A stretch of 64,000 bases of DNA from Clostridia bacterium (GTDB lineage Bacteria > Bacillota > Clostridia > Christensenellales > Borkfalkiaceae). Position 1 is the first letter of the stretch. Each line of letters begins with the position of its first letter. Shown in pieces: positions 1 through 8,513 of this stretch. The stretch lies in contig JAFTKX010000021.1 in assembly GCA_017453045.1 (NCBI GenBank), positions 1 to 64,000 of the forward strand, in the 5' to 3' direction. The position numbers and the translations under genes are program-made. The notes beneath the pieces were generated by a model. The model saw only the letters and a program-made list of their open reading frames with translations, was not told where the DNA came from and searched no databases.

Positions 1-1173
1 ACGGATATCGTTATTTTAGAAAGGGGCGAAGAACTCGGCGGAATATTAAATCAATGTATTCACAACGGTTTTGGTCTTACGAGATTTAAAGAGAGTATGA
101 CGGGCCCCGAGTACGCGCATAGATTTATTGACGAAGTCAATAAGAGGAATATTCCCGTAAAACTAAATACGACGGTATTATCTTTATCTGAAGATAAAAC
201 GGTAACGGCAATCAACAGTTACGACGGCGTTTTTCAAATAAAAGCAAAAGCCGTAGTTTTGGCTATGGGATGTAGAGAGCGTAGCAAAGGCGCATTAAAT
301 ATTGCAGGCGGTAGACCTGCGGGTATTTATTCTGCGGGAACTGCCCAAAAATTCGTAAATGAAAAAGGTTGGCTACCGGGAAAAGACGTAGTTATTTTAG
401 GTTCGGGCGACATAGGGCTTATTATGGCGAGAAGAATGACTTTAGAAGGCGCTAAAGTTCACGCCGTTTGCGAAATTATGCCACACTCAAGCGGACTTAA
501 AAGAAATATCGTTCAATGTTTAAACGATTTTGATATTCCCCTTTATTTAAGCCACACTATAACGAGAATAGACGGCGACGAGAGGGTAATCGGCGTTGAG
601 ATTTCAAAAGTTGACGAAAATAAAAACGCTATAAAGGGAACTGAAAAATATATTAAGTGCGATACCGTGCTTTTTTCAGTTGGATTAATTCCTGAAAACG
701 AGTTAAGTAAAAGCGCGGGCGTTGAACTTTCAAACGCTACTAAAGGCGCTGTAGTATACCAAAATAGAGAAACTTCGGTAAGCGGTGTGTTTGCGTGCGG
801 TAACGTTTTACAAGTTCACGATTTAGTCGATTTCGTATCCGAAGAAGCCGAACTTGCAGGTAAAAGCGCAAGCGAGTACGTTAAGAACGGCGTAATAGAA
901 AAACAAACTGTAAATTGCCGTGCGTTAGACGGGGTTTCTTACGTTTTACCGCAAAAAATCAATACCGTTTTAGACGGCGACGTAACTTTGTTTTTTAGGG
1001 TGAAAGGAGTTTACAAAAATTGTAAAGTAGTCGTTTCAGACAGCGAAAAAGTTATTTCGTCCGTCAAAAAAAGAGTGGTTACGCCGGGCGAAATGGAAAG
1101 AATCGTTTTAAAAAGCGAAAAAGTTAAATCGCTCGTCGGCGAATTGACGGTACGCGTAGAGGTGGACGGATGA
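1..1173 (+). CDS. FAD-dependent NAD(P)-disulfide-type oxidoreductase, 5' end missing
   Basis: The open frame runs in from the left edge, so the N-terminal FAD-binding Rossmann motif lies outside the window; ATG 97 is internal, because the codons before it (reading LERGEELGG, then NQCIHNGFGLTRFKES) are clearly family sequence. The second dinucleotide motif is present as VILGSGDIGL. It overlaps the next gene, a DUF1667 protein, by 4 bp (ATGA). This oxidoreductase/DUF1667 pair commonly follows a glycerol-3-phosphate dehydrogenase in Clostridia, so a role in glycerol-3-phosphate oxidation is likely, but the dehydrogenase itself is not visible here. Cytosolic or membrane-peripheral. The family is secure; the substrate is inferred from known gene order. 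Confidence 0.85.
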   Translation, partial: TDIVILERGEELGGILNQCIHNGFGLTRFKESMTGPEYAHRFIDEVNKRNIPVKLNTTVLSLSEDKTVTAINSYDGVFQIKAKAVVLAMGCRERSKGALNIAGGRPAGIYSAGTAQKFVNEKGWLPGKDVVILGSGDIGLIMARRMTLEGAKVHAVCEIMPHSSGLKRNIVQCLNDFDIPLYLSHTITRIDGDERVIGVEISKVDENKNAIKGTEKYIKCDTVLFSVGLIPENELSKSAGVELSNATKGAVVYQNRETSVSGVFACGNVLQVHDLVDFVSEEAELAGKSASEYVKNGVIEKQTVNCRALDGVSYVLPQKINTVLDGDVTLFFRVKGVYKNCKVVVSDSEKVISSVKKRVVTPGEMERIVLKSEKVKSLVGELTVRVEVDG

Positions 1174-1514
1174 AAGATATTAATTTAACTTGCGTTGAAT
1201 GCCCGTTAGGGTGCGATATAAACGTTGAAACCGACGGAGATAACGTTTTGTCCGTAAAAGGCAATTCTTGTCCGAGAGGGGATAAATACGCTCGCGACGA
1301 AGTAGTTTGTCCAAAGAGAGTTTTAACTACTACTGTAAAGACGGACGGCGGAGAAATGCTCCCTGTAAAAAGTAAAGAGCCGATAAAAAAAGAGGAACTT
1401 TTTTCGGCTGTTAATCACCTTAATAAAATCGTCGTAAAAACGCCCGTTAAGTTGGGGCAAACTATTTCAAATTACGACGGAGTAGAAATAATTGCTTGTA
1501 AGGATATTAACTAA
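1170..1514 (+). CDS. DUF1667 cysteine-rich redox partner protein
   Basis: A 114-residue protein with CxxCxxxC near the N terminus (Cys8, Cys11, Cys15) and a later CPRG motif around residue 34, the pattern of DUF1667. This resembles the 4Fe-4S binding end of molybdopterin oxidoreductases, so an Fe-S or metal site is plausible. Its start codon overlaps the stop of the FAD oxidoreductase, implying coupled translation and a shared complex. The family is normally found with that oxidoreductase in the glycerol-3-phosphate dehydrogenase operon. No catalytic function is established for it; an electron-transfer role is inference. Confidence 0.85.
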   Translation: MKDINLTCVECPLGCDINVETDGDNVLSVKGNSCPRGDKYARDEVVCPKRVLTTTVKTDGGEMLPVKSKEPIKKEELFSAVNHLNKIVVKTPVKLGQTISNYDGVEIIACKDIN

Positions 1515-1517
1515 AAT

Positions 1518-2426
1518 ATGAAAATAGTAAAAATCGAAGATATTTGTAAAAAATATTCTACCGAAAAAGATTTTTTATTAGAAGACGACAGATACTGGTC
1601 GCAAATCGACGATATAGCAAGGGATATAAAAGATAAAAGTCAGACCAATCCCATATTGCTTTTATCCGGTCCGTCGGGGTCGGGTAAGACTACTACGGCG
1701 CACCGTATAGAAAAATTTTTGGAATCTTACGGAGTGGAAACGCATACGATTTCGCTCGACTCGTATTTTTCAACTTTACCTAAAGAAGAAATTTCAACGG
1801 CAGATTTAGAATCTCCCGAAAGGCTTGATAAAGACCTTTTGGCTGAACATATCGAAAAACTTTTAAACTGCCAAGAAATCGAACTTCCAGAGTTTGATTT
1901 TCAAAACACTCGTCAATATAAGTCGGGAATAAAACTTCGTAGAAAACCAAATGAAATAATAGTTTTTGAAGGCATACACGCTCTAAATCCAAAGGCTGTG
2001 CCCGTTTTAGACGGTGAGTCTAAAATGTATATAAGCGTAAGGACGAGAGTTGAATACGACGGCGGGAAATTGCTTCATCCAAGGCTTATTAGACTTTTAA
2101 GGCGTATGAGCCGTGATATGCGTTTTAGGGGCAGAGAGCCTATTGATACCCTTTCTTTTTTTAAAAGCGTTGAAAGGGGAGTTGATAATTTCGTAAGCCC
2201 GTATAAAATTTACGCCGATTATTCAATCGACACTTTTATCGAGTACGAACCGCTTGCCTACCGCGACGAAATGCTTTCTAAACTTTTACAAATCGTCGAT
2301 AAGGTCAGCGGAGAAGAAAGAGAAACCGTACAAACTTTAATTGAATTTTTAAGTTCGTTTAAAGGAAAAGACAGTTCGCTCGTTTCCGACAAGTCGTTAA
2401 TTAGAGAATTTATAGGGAATAGATAA
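1518..2426 (+). CDS. Uridine kinase / phosphoribulokinase-like nucleoside kinase
   Basis: 302 residues with a clear P-loop GPSGSGKTT at residues 51-59, followed by SLDSYF and the FEGIHALN element typical of the uridine kinase/PRK family. The family phosphorylates uridine or cytidine with ATP or GTP in pyrimidine salvage. Many clostridial relatives carry an extra N-terminal ThrRS-like domain; here only about 45 residues precede the P-loop, so this is the short form. It starts 3 bases after the DUF1667 stop and probably shares its transcript. The operon ends at the hairpin at 2509-2535. Substrate is not proven. Confidence 0.8.
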   Translation: MKIVKIEDICKKYSTEKDFLLEDDRYWSQIDDIARDIKDKSQTNPILLLSGPSGSGKTTTAHRIEKFLESYGVETHTISLDSYFSTLPKEEISTADLESPERLDKDLLAEHIEKLLNCQEIELPEFDFQNTRQYKSGIKLRRKPNEIIVFEGIHALNPKAVPVLDGESKMYISVRTRVEYDGGKLLHPRLIRLLRRMSRDMRFRGREPIDTLSFFKSVERGVDNFVSPYKIYADYSIDTFIEYEPLAYRDEMLSKLLQIVDKVSGEERETVQTLIEFLSSFKGKDSSLVSDKSLIREFIGNR

Positions 2427-2508
2427 AAGCAAAATATTGACAATAAATTCGACGGAGCAAATAAACCTTTGAATATCAGTTACGAGTTGTTGCATAGCAA
2501 AAAAATAA

Positions 2509-2535
2509 AAACGCCAAAAGATTTGGCGTTTTTAT
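2509..2535. terminator. Bidirectional intrinsic terminator
   Basis: Ten-base arms (2509-2518 and 2522-2531) around a 3-base loop, with T-runs on both sides. It can end the uridine-kinase operon on the + strand and the small membrane gene on the - strand. Confidence 0.85.
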
Positions 2536-2563
2536 TGTGAATTTTAGGATTGAATTAAAAAAG

Positions 2564-2743
2564 TCAGTCTTCTAAATCTTCGTAGTCTTCGCTTTTATCC
2601 TTGCAGTTTGCAATCTTCGAAACCTTGTTCTTGATTTGTTCTTGACCTTCTTTAACAAGTTTTCTTGCCTTATACGAGTTGGCAACGATAAGCGCTCCGC
2701 CTACCATGCCTAAAATAAGCCCGATAGCAAAATTCTTTTCCAT
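2564..2743 (-). CDS. Small YtxH-like single-pass membrane protein, 59 aa
   Basis: A 59-codon gene preceded by a strong AGGAGG site 6 bases before the ATG at 2743. The product starts MEKNFAIGLILGMVGGAL, a glycine-rich single membrane segment, followed by a basic then acidic amphipathic tail (Lys/Glu-rich, ending in DYEDLED). The layout resembles small YtxH-like envelope proteins of Firmicutes, but I cannot assign a function. It ends 29 bases before the shared terminator and diverges from ruvX. Good Shine-Dalgarno spacing and coding character make it a real gene. Confidence 0.75.
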   Translation of the reverse strand: MEKNFAIGLILGMVGGALIVANSYKARKLVKEGQEQIKNKVSKIANCKDKSEDYEDLED

Positions 2744-2837
2744 AATTCCTCCTTAGTTTGCGACCAGCGTCGCTGATTGTAGTATAAGCAAAAACTCCGC
2801 AAATATACGGCTCGCTCTCTAACTTTTGAAAAAACAG

Positions 2838-2866
2838 TTGTATAAACGGTAAAAAAATGATATAAT
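2838..2866 (+). promoter_or_regulatory. SigA-type promoter of ruvX
   Basis: TTGTAT at 2838-2843, a 17-base spacer and TATAAT at 2861-2866, 30 bases before the GTG start of ruvX. Confidence 0.65.
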
Positions 2867-2895
2867 CTAACTATGATGTATGTAAGGAGATAAAC

Positions 2896-3327
2896 GTGGG
2901 TAGAATAATAGCGTTTGATATAGGCGATAAGCGCGTTGGGGTAGCGATAAGCGATCCTTTCGGCGAAATGGCTTTGCCGTTAGAAACTTATTGGCGAAAG
3001 GGCTTTGAAAAGGATATCGACTATCTCGTTAAATTAGCAAAAGACAAGTTTGCCGAAGTTATCGTTTGCGGTCTTCCAGTAAATTTTGACGGTAGCGTAA
3101 GCGAACAAACTCAAAAAACCGAAGAATTTATTGCCAAACTTAAGGAGAAAACGAATATTAAAGTTGAAACGCAAGACGAGAGATTTTCAACAAAGCAGGC
3201 GCGTAATCTTTTGCTTGAAGCCGATATGAGAAGGGAAAAGAGAAAAGACGTTATCGATATGATAGCGGCGTCGTATATATTAGAAGATTACTTAAGAAAA
3301 ATAAAAAATCAAGGAGCAAAAAAATGA
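2896..3327 (+). CDS. ruvX: RuvX/YqgF pre-16S rRNA nuclease
   Basis: 143 residues, the usual family length. The N terminus reads IAFDIGDKRVGVAISD, the DxGxxRxGxA signature of the RNase H-like YqgF fold, and DERFSTKQA lies in the C-terminal half. The family processes the 5' end of 16S rRNA and was earlier called a Holliday junction resolvase. The GTG start at 2896 is set by AAGGAGA six bases upstream. It overlaps the DUF1292 gene by 4 bases; the same neighbours occur in Bacillus (yrrK-yrzB). Confidence 0.95.
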   Translation: MGRIIAFDIGDKRVGVAISDPFGEMALPLETYWRKGFEKDIDYLVKLAKDKFAEVIVCGLPVNFDGSVSEQTQKTEEFIAKLKEKTNIKVETQDERFSTKQARNLLLEADMRREKRKDVIDMIAASYILEDYLRKIKNQGAKK

Positions 3328-3677
3328 GCGAGAAGTATCACGAGAACGCAAAGGTAGACCAAATGGACGACGTTGTTGAACTTACGGGCGATAGCGGAGA
3401 AGTTTTAAAATTCTATCACATAGGCACAATCGAATATAAAAACGATTGGTTCGTATTTTTCCAACCTGCCGAAATAATCGACGGCGTTGATCCCGACGAA
3501 ATCGTTATTTTTAAAATAGGTGGCGACGAAGGGGACGAAGTTTTGTTACCTATTGAAGACGAAGATCTTTTAGACGAAGTGTATGAAGAATTTATGCGTG
3601 AACTTGCCGAAGACGACGAAGAAGGTTGCGATGGTAATTGCGCCGGATGTAGCGGTTGCGCGGGAGAAGAAAAATAA
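3324..3677 (+). CDS. DUF1292 protein (YrzB-like) with Cys-rich tail
   Basis: 117 residues, very acidic, with the DUF1292 core (VELTGDSGEVLKFYHIGTIE onward). Its place directly after ruvX is the conserved order in Firmicutes. An unusual feature is the last 15 residues, which hold four cysteines (CDGNCAGCSGC) and could bind a metal. Function is unknown for the family. Transcription ends at the hairpin at 3734-3770. Confidence 0.85.
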   Translation: MSEKYHENAKVDQMDDVVELTGDSGEVLKFYHIGTIEYKNDWFVFFQPAEIIDGVDPDEIVIFKIGGDEGDEVLLPIEDEDLLDEVYEEFMRELAEDDEEGCDGNCAGCSGCAGEEK

Positions 3678-3733
3678 GTATTCCCGTAGTTTCGTCAATC
3701 GTAAAAAGTTTCAAAATCAACGAATATATAAGC

Positions 3734-3770
3734 AAAAATCCGCTCTTTTATGAGAGCGGATTTTTGTTTT
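3734..3770 (+). terminator. Intrinsic terminator after ruvX-DUF1292
   Basis: Thirteen-base arms (3734-3746 and 3753-3765), 6-base loop, followed by a T-rich run. It abuts the stop codon of the oppositely directed small gene. Confidence 0.9.
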
Positions 3771-3903
3771 ATAAATCGTCTACGTCTTGAACGGGATCTT
3801 CGTATTCACCGGTTAAATAATTACCTGTGTAACTTCCGAGCGGGTCAAACTTAGACTTTAAATTTTCTTCTTTTCTTTTTTGCTTAGTTTTGCCCTTTTT
3901 CAT
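3769..3903 (-). CDS. Conserved small basic/acidic protein, 44 aa
   Basis: Reads MKKGKTKQKRKEENLKSKF then DPLGSYTGNYL, ending EDPVQDVDDL. The DPLGSYTG and PVQDxDDL blocks look like a conserved short protein of Clostridia with no known function. The start codon overlaps the stop of the preceding 32-codon frame by one base (TAATG), so translation is probably coupled; there is no good Shine-Dalgarno site of its own. The charged start and conserved-looking acidic end argue that it is real. Confidence 0.6.
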   Translation of the reverse strand: MKKGKTKQKRKEENLKSKFDPLGSYTGNYLTGEYEDPVQDVDDL

Positions 3904-4001
3904 TATTTACAATTTTTTGGGCAATCGCTTTTTTCTTTTGCTTTGCAAGACTTAGTCTTTGCGGTTTGCTTTGTGTTTGAAGTCTTTTTAGTGTTTTTCA
4001 T
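3903..4001 (-). CDS. Possible 32-aa Lys/Cys-rich peptide
   Basis: MKNTKKTSNTKQTAKTKSCK, ending SDCPKNCK. It is translationally linked (TAATG) to the 44-aa gene. The composition is simple (Lys, Thr) with three cysteines, and only a weak GAG sits in front of the ATG, so this may be a leader frame rather than a stable protein. A strong GGAGG-like sequence lies about 65 bases upstream but has no ATG after it. Confidence 0.35.
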   Translation of the reverse strand: MKNTKKTSNTKQTAKTKSCKAKEKSDCPKNCK

Positions 4002-4120
4002 AATCGCTCAAGGCAAAAGGGTGTAACGGGATTTGTTAAAATAAAACCTTTCGCCTTTTTTACCTCCTTCGATATTTATCTTGCGCCAAAATAACAAAAT
4101 TATTCTTTTTTCGATAAAAT

Positions 4121-4768
4121 TTACTTTTCGGGTTTAATCGCTAAAATTTCACCCGTTTCGCCGTCTATTAAATAGGCGGTTATTTTTTGTCCGTCTACAA
4201 AGCCTATATACCAGTAGTCGTAGCCGTCGTTATCAATAAAACGAATTTTAATTTCTCCGTTTTCAAGGCGTAAAAAATCTTTCACAAACTCGTCGTTTTC
4301 GTTTAAGTCGTCTAATATTTTACAATAGGACAGAGTGGACGGGTTTTTTAAAGATAAGAGTTTAACCCCTAAAGATTGACCGTTAAAATCTATTTTTAAA
4401 TAAAGTTCGTCGGTAGGTAATTTACTTACTGCAATCTTACAGTATAAAAAAGTCGCCAAAGGAGTGTATTCAAAATCTCCGCCGTAAACTTTATCTTTTA
4501 TATTAAATTCAATTTTACAATTTTCGTAAATTTTAGATTTGAATTGAAGTTTAAAAGATATTCTGTTTTCAACGTCGTTTTTTATACCGTCGTCTATTTG
4601 GGGATTTTCGCATTTTTCAGGATAAGCGAAAATTGAAAAATCTTCATTTTCGTAAAAAAGAGCAGTTTCTCTGAGTTGACTGATTTTCTCGTCGTAAGAG
4701 TTTTCTTTTTTGCAAGATGAAAGACAAAAAATGGTAAAAAAGGATAAAATAAGGCTAATAATTTTCAA
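4121..4768 (-). CDS. Hypothetical lipoprotein, 215 aa
   Basis: Signal peptide with lipobox LSSC at about residues 16-19, so probably anchored to the outer face of the membrane. The start is TTG at 4768 with GGAG about eight bases upstream. The C-terminal segment (DGYDYWYIGFVDGQ, then TAYLIDGETGEILAI) resembles a PepSY-like or protease-inhibitor-like beta element, but I cannot assign a family. It diverges from the 4883 gene across a 114-base A+T-rich gap. No terminator with a good stem is visible after it. Confidence 0.65.
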   Translation of the reverse strand: MKIISLILSFFTIFCLSSCKKENSYDEKISQLRETALFYENEDFSIFAYPEKCENPQIDDGIKNDVENRISFKLQFKSKIYENCKIEFNIKDKVYGGDFEYTPLATFLYCKIAVSKLPTDELYLKIDFNGQSLGVKLLSLKNPSTLSYCKILDDLNENDEFVKDFLRLENGEIKIRFIDNDGYDYWYIGFVDGQKITAYLIDGETGEILAIKPEK

Positions 4769-4882
4769 AAAATTTTCTCCGTTACAAAATTTTATGTGAT
4801 AAAGGGTTGAATAATGCTTGATTTTGTCTAAATGAATTGATTTTTACGCGCGTGTGTGCTATTATTATAAGCGAGGTGTAAT

Positions 4883-5503
4883 ATGAACAAAGTTATCATA
4901 AAAACAGCAATAATTACCTTTCTTTCACTTGTCGTAGCGTTTATTTTAGGCGTGATAGGCATCTACGCGTTTGCTCCGCGTTTGGCAGGGGGGTATTGTT
5001 ACGAGTTGGGATTAAAAAATATGGCTACGGAATGTTACGAGCGCGTTTATTCAAAAACGGGCGAGTTTGACGATTTAGTTGAACTTGTAAATAGCGCAAT
5101 TTACGCTGAAAACGACGGCGTAACGTCTGTTTACGGCGAAGAAATGATTGAGAGAAAAAGCGATTTTAAAAACTTTTGCGATAAGCAGATTGACGAGAAT
5201 TTTCAAGAAGGGGATTATTCTACCTACGATTATTACGTCAACGCTACGATGCTTGCAAAATATTCGCTTGGCAACAAGCAAGAAGCGATTGAATTCGCCT
5301 TTTCTTGCGCTCTTAAAAGCGCGGGTTATACCGAGCATTCGGCTTTAAAAATGCTCGTCAACATGATAGAAACGGACGAGAGTTTAGGCGATATTATTAG
5401 CGAATTTTACAACGCGATGACGCCTCCCGAACAAAAGTATTCTTTTAGCGGACACGTTGAATTTAGAAACGATATGAATAATTTAGGCTATACTGTTTCT
5501 TAG
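4883..5503 (+). CDS. Hypothetical membrane-anchored protein, 206 aa
   Basis: One N-terminal hydrophobic helix (about residues 7-30) followed by a roughly 175-residue extracytoplasmic or cytoplasmic helical domain with a TPR-like pattern (ELGLKNMATECYERVYSKTG). GAGGTG precedes the ATG. It is the first gene of a run with 5515, 6512 and 7421, at spacings of 11, 1 and 30 bases. I do not recognise a named family. Confidence 0.65.
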   Translation: MNKVIIKTAIITFLSLVVAFILGVIGIYAFAPRLAGGYCYELGLKNMATECYERVYSKTGEFDDLVELVNSAIYAENDGVTSVYGEEMIERKSDFKNFCDKQIDENFQEGDYSTYDYYVNATMLAKYSLGNKQEAIEFAFSCALKSAGYTEHSALKMLVNMIETDESLGDIISEFYNAMTPPEQKYSFSGHVEFRNDMNNLGYTVS

Positions 5504-5514
5504 CGGAGATATAA

Positions 5515-6510
5515 ATGGAAAATAACGAAAAAATCAAAAATAACGCGAGATGCGTTAATTGCGGAAGTGATTTCTTCGCTCCGCTATCAGAACAAAAGGT
5601 TAAATGTCCGTCTTGTGGAGAAGAAATTTTCACTTCTATGGCGACGAAGTATTATTCTTCGCTTAATGAAAACCCCGAAGAATCTAAAGAGGCCCACGGC
5701 GAAGATTATTTAAAACTCAATCTCGTGTTGGACGAACTTTACGGTCTTGTAAAAATGGGTAACTATAAACAGGCGGAAGAAAAATTCTACGAAGCGTTGG
5801 GGCTTTCGGATACTGATTATAGGGTGTATATGGCTATGGTTGCTATAAAAACCAAAAACTATACTGATTTAAAAGACCAAACGCACAAAGAGTATATAAA
5901 CAAAGCAATTTCGATTGCAGACGCCGATCAAAAGAAAGAAATTGTAAAAACTTATAGAACTTACTATTATAAGAGCGGTTTGACGGACGAAGAACTCGAC
6001 GCGTATTCGGTTGAAGAAAACAAAATGAAAAAAGAAAGGCTTGAAAAGGGCTTAAAGTCTATGATTCCCGAGTATATGACCAAAGAAAAACGCAACGTTC
6101 TTTTGCTCGTGTTGTTCCCCATTTTGCTTGCGGTAGGTCTTGCTCTCGTTATTCTCGCAGTTTTTTACGAAGAAATCGCTTGGATAGCCGTAGTAGGCGC
6201 GGTAATGACGATAGCGGGCTATATTTTATTTAGGAATTGGTTTATCAACAAAGATAAGATAAAGACCTTTAACTCTTTGCTTGATTTTTACGATTTCGTA
6301 GACGCGAGAGGTTACGACGAAAAGGTTTTAAGCACTTTGTATAGGCACATGCAAAACCTTTGCGATAAGTTTTTAGACAATATTCCCGTCGTTTCAATGT
6401 CTGACGATACCACGAAGTTAATTGACTATTTAATCGTTTTAAACGACGAAAAGATGAACATATTTTTGCTTAAAGACAAGTATTTTTCACAATTCGTGTC
6501 AGAGGAGTAA
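5515..6510 (+). CDS. Zinc-ribbon membrane protein, 331 aa
   Basis: The N terminus carries a zinc ribbon with CVNCGS (near residue 14) and CPSCGEE (near residue 32). A helical region resembling TPR repeats follows (LYGLVKMGNYKQAEEKFYEA), then two adjacent membrane helices (about residues 193-240), and a soluble C-terminal domain. The arrangement suggests a cytosolic sensor domain tethered to the membrane. Same operon as 4883. No specific function can be given. Confidence 0.7.
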   Translation: MENNEKIKNNARCVNCGSDFFAPLSEQKVKCPSCGEEIFTSMATKYYSSLNENPEESKEAHGEDYLKLNLVLDELYGLVKMGNYKQAEEKFYEALGLSDTDYRVYMAMVAIKTKNYTDLKDQTHKEYINKAISIADADQKKEIVKTYRTYYYKSGLTDEELDAYSVEENKMKKERLEKGLKSMIPEYMTKEKRNVLLLVLFPILLAVGLALVILAVFYEEIAWIAVVGAVMTIAGYILFRNWFINKDKIKTFNSLLDFYDFVDARGYDEKVLSTLYRHMQNLCDKFLDNIPVVSMSDDTTKLIDYLIVLNDEKMNIFLLKDKYFSQFVSEE

Positions 6511-6511
6511 T

Positions 6512-7390
6512 ATGATTTATACTATTGAAAATCAAGTTTTTTCGGTAAGCGTCGAAAGTAAAGGCGCGCAACTTAAATCAATTTTTTCAAAAGAAACGGG
6601 CATAGAATATCTTTGGCAAGGCGACGAAAAATACTGGATGGGTAGGGCTTACAATCTCTTTCCATACGTTGGTAGGCTTGCAAAGGGTAAGTACGTCGTC
6701 GGTGGCAAAGAGTTCGCTATGGACAGACACGGCTTTGCAAGGGGAGAAGAATTTTCGCTCCTTTCAAGCGACGACCTGTCTATGACCTTTGCTTTAAAAT
6801 CTAACGAGAGAACTAAAGCGGTCTACCCCTTTGATTTTACTTTTCTAGTAAAATTTACAATTTTAAATAAGTCGCTAACCGTAACTTATAAGGTTGTAAA
6901 CGATGGAAATTTGACTATGTATTTCGGTCTTGGCGGACACCCCGGGTTTAACGTTCCGTTCGACGGTGGTGAGTTTGAAGACTATTATATTCACTTTGAA
7001 AAAGACTGTGTTCCAACTCAAGTTTTTGCGAGCGAAAAAGGGCTTATAACTCCAAAAACCGCTCCGTATAATTTAGTTGACGGAAAAAATATTCCTTTAA
7101 AGCATTATTTGTTTGATAACGACGCTATTATTTTAACCGACGTTTTAAAAAGCGTCTACCTAAAAGGTAAGGGAACTGATAAGGCGGTAAAAGTAAGTTA
7201 TCCTAATATGGAAAATTTGGGATTTTGGCACATGCCTAAAACCGACGCGCCTTTCGTTTGCATAGAACCGTGGATGACGCTTCCCGCAAATGAAGGAGAG
7301 CCTGAAGTTTTAGAAACGAAGAAAAATATCGGCGTGGTAGAAAAGGGAAACTCTTTTGAAACCGATATGATAATTGAAATTATCGAGTAA
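6512..7390 (+). CDS. Aldose 1-epimerase family protein (LacX/GalM-like)
   Basis: 292 residues with the galactose mutarotase-like beta-sandwich pattern: NLFPYVGRL near residue 50, RHGFAR near 75 and the GGHPGFNVPF block near 148. These hold the catalytic His residues of the family, which interconvert alpha and beta anomers of sugars or sugar phosphates. It lies one base after the zinc-ribbon gene, so it is co-transcribed. Length fits the LacX-like subgroup (about 290) rather than GalM (about 340). Confidence 0.85.
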   Translation: MIYTIENQVFSVSVESKGAQLKSIFSKETGIEYLWQGDEKYWMGRAYNLFPYVGRLAKGKYVVGGKEFAMDRHGFARGEEFSLLSSDDLSMTFALKSNERTKAVYPFDFTFLVKFTILNKSLTVTYKVVNDGNLTMYFGLGGHPGFNVPFDGGEFEDYYIHFEKDCVPTQVFASEKGLITPKTAPYNLVDGKNIPLKHYLFDNDAIILTDVLKSVYLKGKGTDKAVKVSYPNMENLGFWHMPKTDAPFVCIEPWMTLPANEGEPEVLETKKNIGVVEKGNSFETDMIIEIIE

Positions 7391-7420
7391 TAAAAATTTT
7401 TACTATAAAGAGTGTTCATT

Positions 7421-8449
7421 ATGGAAAAAGTAAAAACGAAAATGGCGTTATGGAAAAAACTTTTAATCGTTTTTCTCGCGTTACTTTTAGTAGTTTGTCT
7501 TGCGTTCGGCGGTTTCGTCGCGTATTTTCGTTTGCCGGTACAAGATTATTATAATGCAAGCGAAAAGGCGTTCGTTATTCCCGATTTAAACGTCGGCGTA
7601 ATTCCGCAAGGTTTCGATTATGACAAGAATAACGATTATTTTCTTATGTCTGCGTATATGAAAGACGATTCGCCGTCTCGATTGTATCTTATTGATAACG
7701 CTACGGGAAAAGTCGTTAAAAAGGTTACGTTTAAGACTGATAAAGGAAAAATTTTCGACGGGCATTTCGGTGGAGTTGCTCTTTATAGTGATTTTTTATA
7801 CGTTGCAAACGGAAAGTCTTTATTAGTGTATTCGTATAGCGATATTTTAAAGGCTACCGACGGGGGAGTAATAGATTGTTTAGGTAAGGTTTCAACGTCT
7901 AAATCTGATGAAGATTACTGCAAAGTTTCGTTTGTAACCGTAAGCGACGATACTCTTTACGTGGGCGAATATTACAGCGATAAAGGTTACGACACGTTGG
8001 ATAGCCATAGATTTGAAACGTCGACGGGCGAGTATAACTCGGCGATTGCTCTTGAATTTAAGTTAAGCGAAAGTTATCCGCTTGGAATTGACGCAACGCC
8101 TAAAAAGGCTTATTCTTTACCGAACAAAGTTCAAGGTATGTACGTTACGAGCGGTAAAATTTATCTTTCAACGTCTTACGGGTTGAGTTTTTCGCATATT
8201 TTAGAGTATGATAAAAATAAACTTAACTCGGAGAAAAGCACAAAGGTTTTAGATACTGAAGTTTCGGTTTTGGTACTTGACGAGTCTTGTTTGGCTAACG
8301 ATTATAAATTACCGCCTATGAGCGAAGAAATCGTCGTTTTAGATAACGAACTTTACGTTATGAACGAATCGGCGTCTACAAAATATATCTTTGGTAAATT
8401 CACGGGTGGTAAGTGGTGTTACAAAACAGACCTAACTAAACTTGCTTAA
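7421..8449 (+). CDS. Membrane-anchored beta-propeller-like protein
   Basis: The ATG at 7421 is preferred over the GTG nine bases upstream because AAAGAG sits at the right distance. A single N-terminal helix (about residues 8-35) precedes a roughly 300-residue domain with repeated strands (IPQGFDYDKNNDYFLMSAY, LYLIDNATGKVVKK, SDFLYVANGKSLLVYS) that looks like an extracytoplasmic propeller or lactonase-type fold. Last gene of the operon, ended by the strong hairpin at 8461. Function unknown. Confidence 0.65.
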   Translation: MEKVKTKMALWKKLLIVFLALLLVVCLAFGGFVAYFRLPVQDYYNASEKAFVIPDLNVGVIPQGFDYDKNNDYFLMSAYMKDDSPSRLYLIDNATGKVVKKVTFKTDKGKIFDGHFGGVALYSDFLYVANGKSLLVYSYSDILKATDGGVIDCLGKVSTSKSDEDYCKVSFVTVSDDTLYVGEYYSDKGYDTLDSHRFETSTGEYNSAIALEFKLSESYPLGIDATPKKAYSLPNKVQGMYVTSGKIYLSTSYGLSFSHILEYDKNKLNSEKSTKVLDTEVSVLVLDESCLANDYKLPPMSEEIVVLDNELYVMNESASTKYIFGKFTGGKWCYKTDLTKLA

Positions 8450-8460
8450 TAAAATTAGAA

Positions 8461-8505
8461 TAAACGCCCCGTTTCGTCAACGACGAAACGGGGCGTTTAT
8501 TTGTG
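8461..8505. terminator. Bidirectional intrinsic terminator
   Basis: Perfect 18-base arms (8461-8478 and 8482-8499) with a 3-base loop and T-rich flanks, placed between convergent genes. Confidence 0.9.
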
Positions 8506-8513
8506 ATAAAAGT

